A DNA stretch of 62,091 nucleotides from an uncultured Saprospiraceae bacterium (GCA_937923345.1 CAKZVJ010000197.1:1-62091), one strand, 5' to 3'; shown: positions 52,221 through 61,534, numbered from the stretch's first letter. Made by a program: numbers and translations. The notes: generated by a model not told the origin, from the sequence alone.

Positions 52221-54353
52221 TTATTGATTTACATCTTTCATAGAAAGTTGGATTCTGCCTCTGTCTATATCTATCTCTAAGACTTTGACTTGTACGTGTT
52301 GTTCTAAGTGTACCACATCAGCAGGATCTTTGACAAACTTGTTAGCCAATTGGGAGATGTGTACCATGCCTCCCTTCTTGATTCCTATATCTACAAATGC
52401 ACCAAACTTGGTGATGTTATTGATTACCCCTGGTAGAATCATCCCAATCTCTAAATCTTCTATACTTTTTATTTTATCGTTAAATTCTATTTGCTTGGCT
52501 TCCCCTCTAGGGTCAAGACCAGGTCGCTTCAGTTCTTTCTGAATATCTTTTAGAGTGGGTAAGCCCGCTTCAACGGATATAAAAGTACTTAATTTGATAG
52601 CATCGATCTTGGCGTCATTGCCAATGAGTTCTTCCACCTTGCAGTTTACAGAGGCGGCCATCTCTTTTACTAAGGTATAACGCTCGGGATGTACTCCTGT
52701 ATTATCTAGTGGGTGTTTACTTTGTTTGATTCTCAGAAAACCAGCACTTTGCTCAAATGCTTTTTTACCTAGGCGCTTTACTTTGTTGAGCTCTGATCTT
52801 GAACTAAAGGAACCATTCTCATTTCTATACCTCACTATGTTTTTGGCTAGTGTAGTATTGAGGCCAGATACATTACTTAATAAAGGTTCGCTTGCTGTAT
52901 TAAGATTGATGCCTACTGCATTCACACAAGAAGATACTACTTGGTCTAAATTTTCCTTAAGCCTCGTTTGATTTACATCATGCTGGTATTGACCTACACC
53001 AATAGATTTGGGATCTATCTTCACTAGCTCTGCTAATGGATCCATCAACCTGCGGGCAATAGAAACAGCTCCTCTGACGGTAATGTCTTCATTGGGAAAT
53101 TCTTCTCTAGCTATTTTAGAAGCAGAGTAAATGGAAGCCCCAGCTTCATTGATAAAGTAAATGTCGACAGGGTAGGGCAAGTCAATTCCTTTGCACAATT
53201 GCATGGTTTCTCGTCCAGCGGTACCATTGCCGATAGCAATGGCTTCCACCTGATACTTTTCTATCAACTGGGCTAATTTGTGTTTGGCTTCCGCAGCTTT
53301 ATTTTGAGGTGGATGCGGATAGATAGCGGTATTGTACAGCAGAGTACCCGTATTATCGAGGACAGCTAGTTTGCAGCCCGTTCGAAATCCAGGGTCTAGG
53401 CCTAGGACTACCTTTTCGCCCAGTGGAGCGGCCAGTAAGAGTTGCCTCAAGTTTCGGGCAAATACTTCCATGGCCACTAAGTCCGCCTTATCCTTACTCA
53501 GGTTTTTGAACTCCGTTTCTATCGATGGTTTCAGTAATCTCTTGTAGGCGTCAGCGATGGCTAGTTTAACTTGCTTCGCTGATTCGCTGTTATTTTTAAT
53601 GACTACTCTTTCGATTGCATCTTGAGCGCGATCTAAGTCTATGTCTATGCTGACGCGCAGGAGACCTAGTTTTTCACCGCGACGAATGGCCAGTAGTCGA
53701 TGAGAAGGGCACTTTGCTAATGGCTGTACATAGTCAAAGTAATCTTTGTACACTTTTGCTTCCTCTTCTTTACTTTTTACTTTTTTGGATTGAATAGAGG
53801 CTTCTTTTGAGAACAATCTTCTAATCTTATCTCTCAAGCCCGCATCTTCGTTGATCCATTCTGCGATAATATCTCTTGCACCAGCAAGGGCATCTTCTAC
53901 ATTTGGAACTTCCTTATTAAGATATTTATTAGAGGCGTTTTTTAGAGCTACATTATCTTGGGCAAAGATCAATTTGGCTAATGGTTCTAGACCTAGCTTC
54001 TTAGCTTTTTCTCCTCGAGTTTGTCTCTTCTTTTTATAAGGTAAGTAAATATCCTCCAGGCGGGTAGGGTCCCAGCAGTCTTTGATTTGTTGAGCCAATT
54101 TTGGACTGAGCTTTCCTTGCTCGGAGATGGCTTTTTCGATGGTTTCTTTTCTTGCTACGAGTTCGTTTAGCTTTTTGAGATGCTCTGCTATGTCTGCGAT
54201 ATTGACCTCATCCATAGATCCACTCAACTCCTTTCTATACCTGGCTATGAAGGGAATAGTCCCCCCTTCTTCCAATAAATCGATTACAGCTTTCACTCTT
54301 TTTTTCTCCAAATGGAGTGCCTTTGCTATCCTTTCGCTGAACATTGCTATCAT
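52221..54353 (-). CDS. tex: Tex family RNA-binding transcription accessory protein
   Basis: Protein of 710 residues. In order: the N-terminal helical Tex region (GTIPFIARYRKE), a YqgF/RNase H-like domain (VVLGLDPGFRTGCKLAVLD), helix-hairpin-helix motifs (VSSCVNAVGINLNTASEPLL and following), and a C-terminal S1 domain (GVINNITKFGAFVDIGIKKG). Tex binds nucleic acid and transcription complexes and affects expression of toxins and other genes in several bacteria. Length is slightly below the usual 730-780. The start may be Met1 or Met4. First gene of a two-gene unit. Confidence 0.96.
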   Translation of the reverse strand: MIAMFSERIAKALHLEKKRVKAVIDLLEEGGTIPFIARYRKELSGSMDEVNIADIAEHLKKLNELVARKETIEKAISEQGKLSPKLAQQIKDCWDPTRLEDIYLPYKKKRQTRGEKAKKLGLEPLAKLIFAQDNVALKNASNKYLNKEVPNVEDALAGARDIIAEWINEDAGLRDKIRRLFSKEASIQSKKVKSKEEEAKVYKDYFDYVQPLAKCPSHRLLAIRRGEKLGLLRVSIDIDLDRAQDAIERVVIKNNSESAKQVKLAIADAYKRLLKPSIETEFKNLSKDKADLVAMEVFARNLRQLLLAAPLGEKVVLGLDPGFRTGCKLAVLDNTGTLLYNTAIYPHPPQNKAAEAKHKLAQLIEKYQVEAIAIGNGTAGRETMQLCKGIDLPYPVDIYFINEAGASIYSASKIAREEFPNEDITVRGAVSIARRLMDPLAELVKIDPKSIGVGQYQHDVNQTRLKENLDQVVSSCVNAVGINLNTASEPLLSNVSGLNTTLAKNIVRYRNENGSFSSRSELNKVKRLGKKAFEQSAGFLRIKQSKHPLDNTGVHPERYTLVKEMAASVNCKVEELIGNDAKIDAIKLSTFISVEAGLPTLKDIQKELKRPGLDPRGEAKQIEFNDKIKSIEDLEIGMILPGVINNITKFGAFVDIGIKKGGMVHISQLANKFVKDPADVVHLEQHVQVKVLEIDIDRGRIQLSMKDVNQ

Positions 54354-54390
54354 GGCTTAAAAATATGCAATTTCCATTGAGTAAAAAAAC

Positions 54391-54560
54391 GGCTGAGCGG
54401 CTGAGCGAAGACTAGCTAGGACTATGTTTACATGCCGATGAGAGGTGCCGAGTACAAACGAATAGCGCGACCATGCCTCTATTTTTTTCAAATAGAGGCA
54501 TGGATACTCCTTTCAAAAAAAAATAGGGTAGGGGCAAAAAAAATTCCGGATCTACCGGGG
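54391..54560 (-). repeat. REP-like element on the minus strand
   Basis: A 13-bp stem CCATGCCTCTATT/AATAGAGGCATGG (54471-54483 with 54491-54503) reads on the minus strand with a GAAAAAA loop. It is followed there by GGTCGCGCTATTCGTTTG, matching GGTCGCTATGTTTCGGG of the 9697 copy. GACTAGCTAGGACTATG and an imperfect second hairpin lie leftwards. A T-rich GGGG-like end lies near 54535. The frame 54432-54659 across it is not a gene. Confidence 0.7.
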
Positions 54561-54776
54561 CGAGCGCCCAGGGCAGAATCCGGATTTACAATCGAGTTTA
54601 GCAGAAGCTCTTTATGTAGAATGCTACACCTTGACAAAAATGATAAATGGACTGTTTAGGAATAGAGAAATAATATCTGTCTCTAAACTGGACATCTATT
54701 AATCCTCTATTCCTGAGCTCTATGGAGTGGTCTTCTCAGATTGAAGAATCCATAAACTTTACAATTATTTGTTAAC

Positions 54777-54989
54777 CTAAATATAAATTCTAATCTCATG
54801 TAAATTGATTGGGTGTCTCACGTCCAAGCAATTTTTGTAATCGGATTTAGAGCTAACAGTCCATTTTTTGAAAGTGCTTCCACTTTCAGTCATCATGCCA
54901 ATATTTTCTTTGTGATCAGCAATCGAATTTTTTCTTATTTCATTCCATTCAGGGTAGAATGGAGAAAGATGGGTAAGTAGTTTTCTCAT
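54777..54989 (-). CDS. Possible small protein, 70 residues
   Basis: An ATG-started frame (MRKLLTHLSPFYPEWNEIRK) with a hydrophilic product and no recognised domain. It is the only frame of note in a 1.1-kb gap between tex and the 2TM gene. No clear -7 box or homologue that I know supports it, so it may be chance. Confidence 0.25.
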   Translation of the reverse strand: MRKLLTHLSPFYPEWNEIRKNSIADHKENIGMMTESGSTFKKWTVSSKSDYKNCLDVRHPINLHEIRIYI

Positions 54990-55455
54990 GACTAAGTATG
55001 TTCCGTCTTCCTATTATAATTAAACGGGACATCATGGATAGGTTTCCCTCAGAGGTTTCAAGGGTTACGTTTTTTTTGATAAAAAAATTATTTTTTTTGA
55101 GGAGTGCTGTAACTCACACTAATACAACATATAACAAAAATATATAATGTGTATATGTCTAGATATATTTAATAATTAATTTTTGTACTTCGAAAAGATT
55201 TCATTTTCATCAGCGATTTATAAAATAAACAAAAACATATAATAAAAATATAAATACAAATAGAGCCCCGATGACCTTTAGTCCTAGTTTCTTCAAGCTA
55301 GTGAACGTATGGGTAGAAAATATAAATAGAAGATCAGTTTTGATCAGCTCTGAAGGATTTCAGTACAGAATTATTTTTCCATAAATTGGATAAAGAATAA
55401 AAGGCTATTAAGGATAGAGTGGATAAGTTGATTAGAGTGTATTGTGAGTAGTTGA
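54990..55455. other. Very AT-rich gene-free stretch
   Basis: About 465 bases with long A and T runs (for example around 55070-55100 and 55140-55260). I see no coding frame, hairpin with T run or repeat family member here. Confidence 0.5.
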
Positions 55456-55839
55456 TTAGACAAACTCCTGATCGTCCCATTCTCTTTTCAATTCTTCAAA
55501 GTCAGGAACATCTAGTGCTTCTTTATTTGGGATTTCATCTAGACTGAGCCCTTCTTTGTTCGCTTTGTAGCGATCTTTAGAATAGAGCCTGGTCATTTCT
55601 TTTTCTATTTCGTTTTTTTCCCAGTTTTTGGAATTGAATACACCAAAGGTATCCACATACTGGAATGCAACTCCAATACCCCAACCTAACACAGGAAATA
55701 TCCACCAATGAAAACTGCCGTTAGTACTCATATTAAGTACAAAAAAGAAAATGGACATGATTAACCAGCTTGCAAAGTTTCCGTAGAAACTCTTCTTCTT
55801 TTTGACAATCTTTTTGGCTTCTTTGTAGTATTCTTCCAT
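55456..55839 (-). CDS. 2TM-domain membrane protein
   Basis: Protein of 127 residues. Two hydrophobic helices (FASWLIMSIFFFVLNMST; WWIFPVLGWGIGVAFQYVD), followed by a basic-acidic tail starting FGVFNSKNWEKNEIEKEM, are the pattern of the Bacteroidota 2TM domain (PF13239). That domain often accompanies LytTR or histidine kinase proteins. Here it stands with only a short ORF upstream. Function unknown. Confidence 0.82.
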   Translation of the reverse strand: MEEYYKEAKKIVKKKKSFYGNFASWLIMSIFFFVLNMSTNGSFHWWIFPVLGWGIGVAFQYVDTFGVFNSKNWEKNEIEKEMTRLYSKDRYKANKEGLSLDEIPNKEALDVPDFEELKREWDDQEFV

Positions 55840-55844
55840 TTGAA

Positions 55845-56042
55845 CTAAACGAGGTCTTTGTCTTGATAAAATAGTTGTTTCTTCAATATAAGAACTTCTT
55901 TTGGTAAAAAGTATGGATGATTAATGCTGTTTTCAGGAATTAAGGGAATACTGCTTTTTTTGAAAAGGCTCATTATGTACATGCCTGTCCACAAGGGGAG
56001 TAGGCTGTTGATCATAATAAAGTGAGCTGGTACTAAAAGCAT
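55845..56042 (-). CDS. Short ORF upstream of the 2TM gene, 65 residues
   Basis: A hydrophobic N-terminal stretch (FIMINSLLPLWTGMYIMSLF) and a basic tail, five bases before the 2TM gene on the same strand. A near-consensus -7 box (TAGCTTTTG, one base longer than TAnnTTTG) ends 5 bases before its ATG. This resembles the leaderless genes of the window and gives modest support. No family recognised. Confidence 0.4.
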   Translation of the reverse strand: MLLVPAHFIMINSLLPLWTGMYIMSLFKKSSIPLIPENSINHPYFLPKEVLILKKQLFYQDKDLV

Positions 56043-56189
56043 ATTGTCAAAAGCTAATCTAGAGGTTGAAACATCATTGTATACCCAAAACGTAAGTCTA
56101 AAAAACTTAGTTCCATGCCATGCGATGCACTTATATAACGTATAGATCCCCTTACCTATTTTACTTCACTTTAGTTAAAGGTATAGAAG

Positions 56190-56954
56190 CTATGATTTTA
56201 TGAACAGGTATTTGGAATCTGTAGATCCACTTTTGTCAAAGGTATAGCCCATGATATTGAGCTCTTTCAGGTCCTCCGCTTTTTTGATACGTTGTCTGAC
56301 GATTTGCCTTGCCATGTCGCCTCTTGCTTTTTTGGCTGTGAATGAAATGACCTTTAGTTTTCCATCTCGCTCTTCTCTAAAATCAATATCCAGCACTGGC
56401 TTGACTAGTTCGTCTCTTTGTATAGATTTGAAATACTCTACGGAAGCCAAATTGAGCAGGTGACTAGATTTACTCTCTGTCAGCTCATTATTGAGTTGCT
56501 CTGTTATCTTGTTACCCCAAAATTCATATAAGTTTTTGCCATGTTTATTAGCAAAAGGAGTTCCCATTTCTAGACGGTAGGGCTGTATGAGATCTAGTGG
56601 TTTGATAATTCCATATAGGCCGCTGAGAATGCGGACGGTCTTTTGCGCAAATTTCATATCGTTTTTGTCAAAGGACTGCGCATCTAGTCCGACGTAGACA
56701 TCGCCTTTGAACATATGAATGGCTTGCTTAGCAGTTTCAGGAGTAAATTCTTTTTTGAAATTCTTATACCTTCCCATATTCAGCTCCGCCAAATTGCTGC
56801 TGATGTGCATCAAACTTTCAAGCTCCTCTTGCTTGAGTTTTTTCAATTTTTTGGCAAGCTGTACACTTTCATTGGCAAACACTAAGTCAGTATGATTTTT
56901 TAGAGGACTAGGTTCTTCATTTAATGTCTTAGCTGGAGATAGTACAAGTATCAT
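56190..56954 (-). CDS. yaaA: YaaA family peroxide stress protein
   Basis: Protein of 254 residues of the UPF0246/DUF328 family. It starts MILVLSPAKTLNEEPSP and holds YKNFKKEFTPETAKQAI, FKGDVYVGLDAQSF, ILSGLYGIIKPLDLIQPYRLEMGT and SFTAKKARGDMARQIV. E. coli YaaA lowers free iron and protects DNA during peroxide stress, and the fold binds DNA. The frame extends to 56990, but the -7 box at 56988-56995 lies across that extension, so the ATG at 56954 is used. Confidence 0.93.
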   Translation of the reverse strand: MILVLSPAKTLNEEPSPLKNHTDLVFANESVQLAKKLKKLKQEELESLMHISSNLAELNMGRYKNFKKEFTPETAKQAIHMFKGDVYVGLDAQSFDKNDMKFAQKTVRILSGLYGIIKPLDLIQPYRLEMGTPFANKHGKNLYEFWGNKITEQLNNELTESKSSHLLNLASVEYFKSIQRDELVKPVLDIDFREERDGKLKVISFTAKKARGDMARQIVRQRIKKAEDLKELNIMGYTFDKSGSTDSKYLFIKS

Positions 56955-56987
56955 ATTTGATTTTTGATATATAGTATGAATGTAAAG

Positions 56988-56995
56988 CAAAACTA
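56988..56995 (-). promoter_or_regulatory. -7 box for yaaA
   Basis: The minus strand reads TAGTTTTG, an exact TAnnTTTG, 33 bases before the ATG at 56954. Confidence 0.45.
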
Positions 56996-57441
56996 ATTGT
57001 TCAATCCAAATAGATATAAGAGTTACTTAGAAAATTTGAAATTTTGATTTTTTGCATATGTAGTGGGCCATAAATGCCGTCACCTTTTTAGTGCTAACGT
57101 TCACCAAAGATTTGTAATTATGTTCGATTTTTATAAAATTTTTAAGGGAGTAAAATATAAACCCTAAGGCCTATATATGTAGGTTTATTGTTAATTGTAT
57201 ACGACAAAATCCATTTTAAGATAGTATTCTCGCAGCTAGCAGATTATGCGATGTAAATAGAAGTCACTCTTCAATTCAATGTCACATTATTTTAAAGGGT
57301 CTATTGGATGGATTAGACTATTTAACTAGTTTTAAGATGAGATATCTTTTACGCTAAGCGTCTCTAGGTCATTATCTAAGATTTGCTCGGCGTAAGTGGT
57401 AGAAACCATAAAGACAGTTTTTGTGTTTATTTGTTTGGGTT
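56996..57441. other. Gene-free region ahead of an orphan terminator
   Basis: About 445 bases with no supported reading frame on either strand. On the plus strand it leads into a terminator (57442-57484) that no coding gene uses. It may therefore encode a non-coding RNA of up to about 300 bases. I could not match it to RNase P, tmRNA or SRP RNA by eye. Confidence 0.4.
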
Positions 57442-57484
57442 AGAGGCCCTTGCTTGTTTACAGGCAGGGGTTTCCTCTTTTTTT
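57442..57484 (+). terminator. Orphan plus-strand terminator
   Basis: A stem CCCTTGCTTG (57447-57456) with CAGGCAGGGG (57461-57470), with an outer AGAGG/CCTCT extension, is followed by seven T residues (57478-57484). The T run exists only in the plus direction, where the nearest upstream coding gene on that strand is the histidine kinase gene more than 6 kb away. Confidence 0.65.
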
Positions 57485-57518
57485 GGAAAACCTCGTTTAT
57501 CAATGTGGTTTAAACAAC

Positions 57519-57558
57519 AAAAAAGCCTCTTTCATCATCAGATGAAAGAGGCTTTTTT
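57519..57558 (-). terminator. Terminator of the DUF1573 gene
   Basis: An 18-bp perfect stem (57519-57536 with 57541-57558; core AAGCCTCTTTCATC) closes a 4-base loop. On the minus strand it ends in a T run, 19 bases after the DUF1573 gene stop. It could also work in the other direction. Confidence 0.9.
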
Positions 57559-57576
57559 GTCAGCGAAAGAACGATA

Positions 57577-58044
57577 TTAGTTTCCTCCGTTCAATATTGA
57601 TGGTTCACTTAACGGTACTGCAGCAGGTTCTGCTTCAGGCTTCAATACTTCACCTTTGATCGTAAGAACTCTCTTTCCCACGTCCTCATTGGTTGTCAAA
57701 GTAACCGTTTTAGTAAATTTTCCTATTCTTTTAGTATCGTATCTAACTTTTACTTCATTGGATTCACCTGGTAGGATTGGCTCCTTCGGGTAAGTAGGCA
57801 CAGTACATCCGCAGCTACCTTTTGCATGCTTGATGACTAGTGGTTCAGTACCAGTATTGGTAAAGTTGAATACTCTGAATGGCTCAGAATTTTGCTTGAT
57901 AGTACCATAGTCTACTACGATATCATTAAACTCCATTACAGGACCGTCAGATGTAGTGTTATCGACAGCTTCTTTTGGTGCATCTTGAGCAGATAAAAAG
58001 CCAATGCAAAGGCAAAGCGTCAATAATGTTAATATATTCTTCAT
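57577..58044 (-). CDS. DUF1573 periplasmic protein
   Basis: Protein of 155 residues with a signal peptide (ILTLLTLCLCIGFLSAQ) and a DUF1573 Ig-like (ASPM/SPD-2/Hydin type) domain: FNDIVVDYGTIKQNSEPFRV, FTNTGTEPLVIKHAKGSCGC and YDTKRIGKFTKTVTL. The CGC is the family's usual Cys pair. Very common in Bacteroidota, role unknown. The frame runs upstream to 58128, but the ATG at 58044 (MKNILTLL) starts the signal peptide. A TAATTTTG -7 box on the minus strand (58117-58110) gives a leader of about 60 bases. Confidence 0.9.
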   Translation of the reverse strand: MKNILTLLTLCLCIGFLSAQDAPKEAVDNTTSDGPVMEFNDIVVDYGTIKQNSEPFRVFNFTNTGTEPLVIKHAKGSCGCTVPTYPKEPILPGESNEVKVRYDTKRIGKFTKTVTLTTNEDVGKRVLTIKGEVLKPEAEPAAVPLSEPSILNGGN

Positions 58045-58281
58045 TTTATAAGTTTTAACTTGTTGGTTAAAAAACATTCTTAGTGAGCCTATGTTCAAAC
58101 CCACTACCACAAAATTAGCAATTATCATACTAATATGAAATATCCACGCTTGATTTCCTTGTTAAACTAAGGTTAATAGTGTTAAGGGCTTGTCAAAAGT
58201 AAACCTAGGATACCCGCCAGTTGTAGTAGTATTGAGACATAAATAATGAAGCAGAGTCACCTGTATACGAACGGATATTCG

Positions 58282-58289
58282 TATATTTG
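58282..58289 (+). promoter_or_regulatory. -7 box for the E1 dehydrogenase gene
   Basis: TATATTTG, an exact TAnnTTTG, 39 bases before the ATG at 58329. Confidence 0.45.
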
Positions 58290-58328
58290 AGCTCCATTTC
58301 GACCAAATAACTAACATCTGCTATTAAT

Positions 58329-60740
58329 ATGATTGAAAATCCAGTTTTAGATCAAAATTTGCTGCAAACAGTGAGTCAAACCAATCAAAATCATGAAGAA
58401 GTACTCAGTGATTTTTGGATATGTCTGGTCAGTAGAGAAGCCAGTCTGCTCGCCAGAAAAGACGTTTTGTCGGGTCGAGGCAAATTTGGAATTCTAGGAG
58501 ATGGAAAAGAAGTGCCTCAGGTAGCTATGGCCAGGGCCTTCAAGAAGGGAGATTTTCGATCCGGATACTACAGGGATCAGACCTTTATGTTTGCCTTAGG
58601 ACTTTGCTCTGTAGAAGAATATTTTGCGCAGTTATACGCTGATGCCAATAATGACCCGTTCTCAGGAGGTAGACAGATGAACAACCACTTTGCCACTCCG
58701 CTGGTAGATGAGGCTGGAGAATGGACTAGACATACCGATCTCAAAAACGTCAGTTCTTGCATTTCCTCTACGGGAGGACAAATGGCTAGAAGTTTTGGAT
58801 TGGCCTTTGCCTCCAAAAAATATCGCGAAAACAATAACATAGACCCCGATCAAAATTTCTCCAACCAAGGCAATGAAGTTAGCTTTTGTACCATAGGCGA
58901 TGCCAGTACATCAGAAGGAGTGTTCTGGGAAACGATGAACGCAGCCAGCGTCACCAAAGTACCCTTAGCAGTGTTCGTATGGGATGACGGCTACGGGATT
59001 TCAGTGCCTAAGAAATATCAAACTGCTAAAGGAAGTATTTCCAAAGCCCTAGATGGACTTTCGCATAATAATATAGAAGGTGGATTGAAGATCCATAAAG
59101 TCAAAGGATGGGACTATCAGGCGATGGTCACTTTGTTTACGGACAAAGTAGAAGAAATCAGGGATACCCATATTCCAGCACTATTTCACGTAGAAGAATT
59201 GACACAACCACAGGGCCATTCGACTTCTGGATCACACGAAAGATATAAGTCCAAAGAAAGATTAGATTGGGAGAAGGAATACGACTGCAACGCTGTCATG
59301 GCAGAGTGGATTATAGATAATAATATCGCCACTGCACAAGAAATTGAAGAGCTGCAACAAAGAGCAGTAGACTTTGTCAAAGAAAAAAGAAACATCGCTT
59401 GGGACAATTTCCAACGACCTATTGAGGAAGAAAGAAAAAGCGCGGAAGCCCTTTTAGCGCAGATTACCATCGAGCATCCTTCGGTACAAAAACTATTAAA
59501 AGAGTTTGCCGCTTTACGAGAGCCATTGCTTTATGAGGTGACTAAATATGTGCGCAAAATTCTTTTCTATCTCAATCCCTATGACCTACCTATCAAGGCA
59601 CAGCTGCATGATTGGTTAGAAAATATTTATGAGGTTGCCACAGAAAGGTACCATGATTATTTATACAGCCAGTCAGACAAGTCTGCCATCAATGTGCCGA
59701 TAGTACATCCTGTAGTGACAGAAGATTCTACCAAAGCAACTGGCTTCAATGTCCTCAATAAATTCTTCGATATCTGCCTCTCTAGAGATGAGCGAATTTT
59801 TGCTTTTGGAGAAGATGTAGGTAGGATAGGAGATGTGAACCAAGGCTTTGCAGGCATGCAAGAAAAGTATGGCATCAACCGAGTCTTTGATACTGGGATC
59901 CGAGAGTGGACTATCGTAGGACAGGCCATCGGTTTAGCAATGCGAGGTCTCCGCCCGATCACCGAGATACAATACTTGGATTACCTGATTTATGGATTGC
60001 CGGCGCTATCAGATGATTTGGCTACCCTGAGATATAGAAGTGACAATATACAGCAGGCACCCGCCATCATTCGTACTAGAGGGCACCGACTCGAAGGGAT
60101 ATGGCATGCAGGTTCTCCGATGGGGCTGCTACTCAATTCTCTCAGAGGTATGTATATATGTGTCCCGCGAAATATGGTGCAAGCCGTAGGGATGTACAAC
60201 ACTTTATTGCAGAGCAATGACCCGGCCCTAGTCATAGAGTGCCTCAATGGTTACCGACTGAGAGAAGTCATGCCAGATAATATTGGCGAGTATACCGTTC
60301 CTTTAGGAGCACCAGAGGTGCTACAGGAAGGGGCAGATGTTACCTTGGTGACCTATGGATCATGTGTACGCATAGCAGAGGCGGCGCTTCCACTATTGGC
60401 AGATATGGGTGTAGAGGTAGAGTTGATAGACATACAAACGCTTATCCCATTTGATTTAGAAAAAACAATTTTACATAGTATCAAGAAGACGAATCGCATC
60501 GTATTTTTAGACGAAGATTTTTCTGGAGGCGCTACCGGTTATATGCTGCAAAAGGTGGTGGACAGAGACGGTGCCTATGCATTTTTGGACTCTAAGCCTG
60601 TTAGCATTTCGGCCAAAGATCATCGGACTCCTTTTGGTTCGGATGGTGACTATTTCACTAAACCGAATGTAGAAGATATCATCGAGCGCATATACCAATT
60701 GATGCACGAGGTTTCTCCAGAGTCTTACCCATTGATTTAA
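58329..60740 (+). CDS. Fused alpha-beta E1 of a branched-chain 2-oxoacid dehydrogenase
   Basis: Protein of 803 residues that joins both E1 subunits. The alpha part carries the TPP motif (GDASTSEGVFWETMNAAS to WDDGYGISV). The beta part starts near residue 465 with FNVLNKFFDICLSRDERIFAFGEDVG-type sequence (key block AFGEDVGRIGDVNQGF) and ends with VVFLDEDFSGGATGYM and a transketolase C-like domain. The enzyme decarboxylates a 2-oxo acid and passes the acyl group to an E2 lipoyl domain. Branched-chain substrates fit best, since the phylum needs iso-fatty acids, but pyruvate is not excluded. E2/E3 genes are not in the window. Confidence 0.92.
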   Translation: MIENPVLDQNLLQTVSQTNQNHEEVLSDFWICLVSREASLLARKDVLSGRGKFGILGDGKEVPQVAMARAFKKGDFRSGYYRDQTFMFALGLCSVEEYFAQLYADANNDPFSGGRQMNNHFATPLVDEAGEWTRHTDLKNVSSCISSTGGQMARSFGLAFASKKYRENNNIDPDQNFSNQGNEVSFCTIGDASTSEGVFWETMNAASVTKVPLAVFVWDDGYGISVPKKYQTAKGSISKALDGLSHNNIEGGLKIHKVKGWDYQAMVTLFTDKVEEIRDTHIPALFHVEELTQPQGHSTSGSHERYKSKERLDWEKEYDCNAVMAEWIIDNNIATAQEIEELQQRAVDFVKEKRNIAWDNFQRPIEEERKSAEALLAQITIEHPSVQKLLKEFAALREPLLYEVTKYVRKILFYLNPYDLPIKAQLHDWLENIYEVATERYHDYLYSQSDKSAINVPIVHPVVTEDSTKATGFNVLNKFFDICLSRDERIFAFGEDVGRIGDVNQGFAGMQEKYGINRVFDTGIREWTIVGQAIGLAMRGLRPITEIQYLDYLIYGLPALSDDLATLRYRSDNIQQAPAIIRTRGHRLEGIWHAGSPMGLLLNSLRGMYICVPRNMVQAVGMYNTLLQSNDPALVIECLNGYRLREVMPDNIGEYTVPLGAPEVLQEGADVTLVTYGSCVRIAEAALPLLADMGVEVELIDIQTLIPFDLEKTILHSIKKTNRIVFLDEDFSGGATGYMLQKVVDRDGAYAFLDSKPVSISAKDHRTPFGSDGDYFTKPNVEDIIERIYQLMHEVSPESYPLI

Positions 60741-60764
60741 GCATCATACGATAAACACACTACC

Positions 60765-61439
60765 ATGCAGAGAATACTATTGACATTAATTATCGCATGC
60801 ACCATGATTGGCATGACGATAGCTCAAACGACAAGACCGACGACACAGGCCACAAGTCAACCGACCACTAGTCCTAGCAGTCAAGCTTCAAAAATGATGA
60901 ACAAGATGAATGCACCCTACCAAAGCATAGGTGAGTTCCCAGAGGCTTTTACACCAGCAGCGGTCATGCAGCGCGCCATTGATGGACTTGGCTACCGATA
61001 CCATTGGGCATCTGAAGGCTTGACCGAAAAAGATTTAGCATACGATCCAGGCAATGCAGGTAAGACGGCAGCGCAAGTTTTGGAGCATATTCATGGCCTT
61101 TCGCTGACCATCCTTAAGACAGTTCTAGGAGAAGCGAATGTACGACCTGCCCCTAAGACAGATATGGATTTCGAAGCACTCCGCCTCAGTACACTCAACA
61201 ATCTAAAACAAGCAAGCGATTACCTAAACGAAAATCCTAATCTAGATTTCAATGAGCGCAACGTGATTTTCTCAAGAGGGGAGACCGCGAGCTCGCATTC
61301 ATTTTGGCGACTGATCAATGGTCCCTTATTGGATGCTGTATATCACACTGGCCAGATCGTATCTTACCGACGTTCTGCCGGCAATCCGACCAACCCAAAA
61401 GTAAACGTATTCAGAGGCACCGACCCGAATAGCAAATAA
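60765..61439 (+). CDS. Secreted DinB-like protein
   Basis: Protein of 224 residues. Signal peptide (ILLTLIIACTMIGMTIAQ), then a Thr/Ser/Gln/Pro linker (TSQPTTSPSSQ), then a four-helix DinB-like domain: YHWASEGLTEKDL, QVLEHIHGLSLTIL and AVYHTGQIVSYRR, with His residues at the usual metal positions. DinB-like proteins are often thiol transferases or metal-binding; an exported one is less common. It is 25 bases downstream of the E1 gene and likely cotranscribed, ending at the hairpin at 61464. Confidence 0.8.
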   Translation: MQRILLTLIIACTMIGMTIAQTTRPTTQATSQPTTSPSSQASKMMNKMNAPYQSIGEFPEAFTPAAVMQRAIDGLGYRYHWASEGLTEKDLAYDPGNAGKTAAQVLEHIHGLSLTILKTVLGEANVRPAPKTDMDFEALRLSTLNNLKQASDYLNENPNLDFNERNVIFSRGETASSHSFWRLINGPLLDAVYHTGQIVSYRRSAGNPTNPKVNVFRGTDPNSK

Positions 61440-61463
61440 AGAATCTTATTTTAAAAATTAATC

Positions 61464-61502
61464 AGTGGATTGTCTAAGTAGCGTAGGCAGTCCACTTTTT
61501 TT
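61464..61502 (+). terminator. Terminator after the DinB-like gene
   Basis: AGTGGATTGTCT (61464-61475) pairs with AGGCAGTCCACT (61485-61496), with two G-U pairs and a 9-base loop, and is followed by seven T residues. Confidence 0.85.
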
Positions 61503-61534
61503 ATGTGGTTTATAATTGTTGGGAGGATAATTTT

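Noticed and set aside
54432-54659. 75-codon frame on the plus strand
   Set aside because: Overlaps the REP-like copy at 54391-54560.
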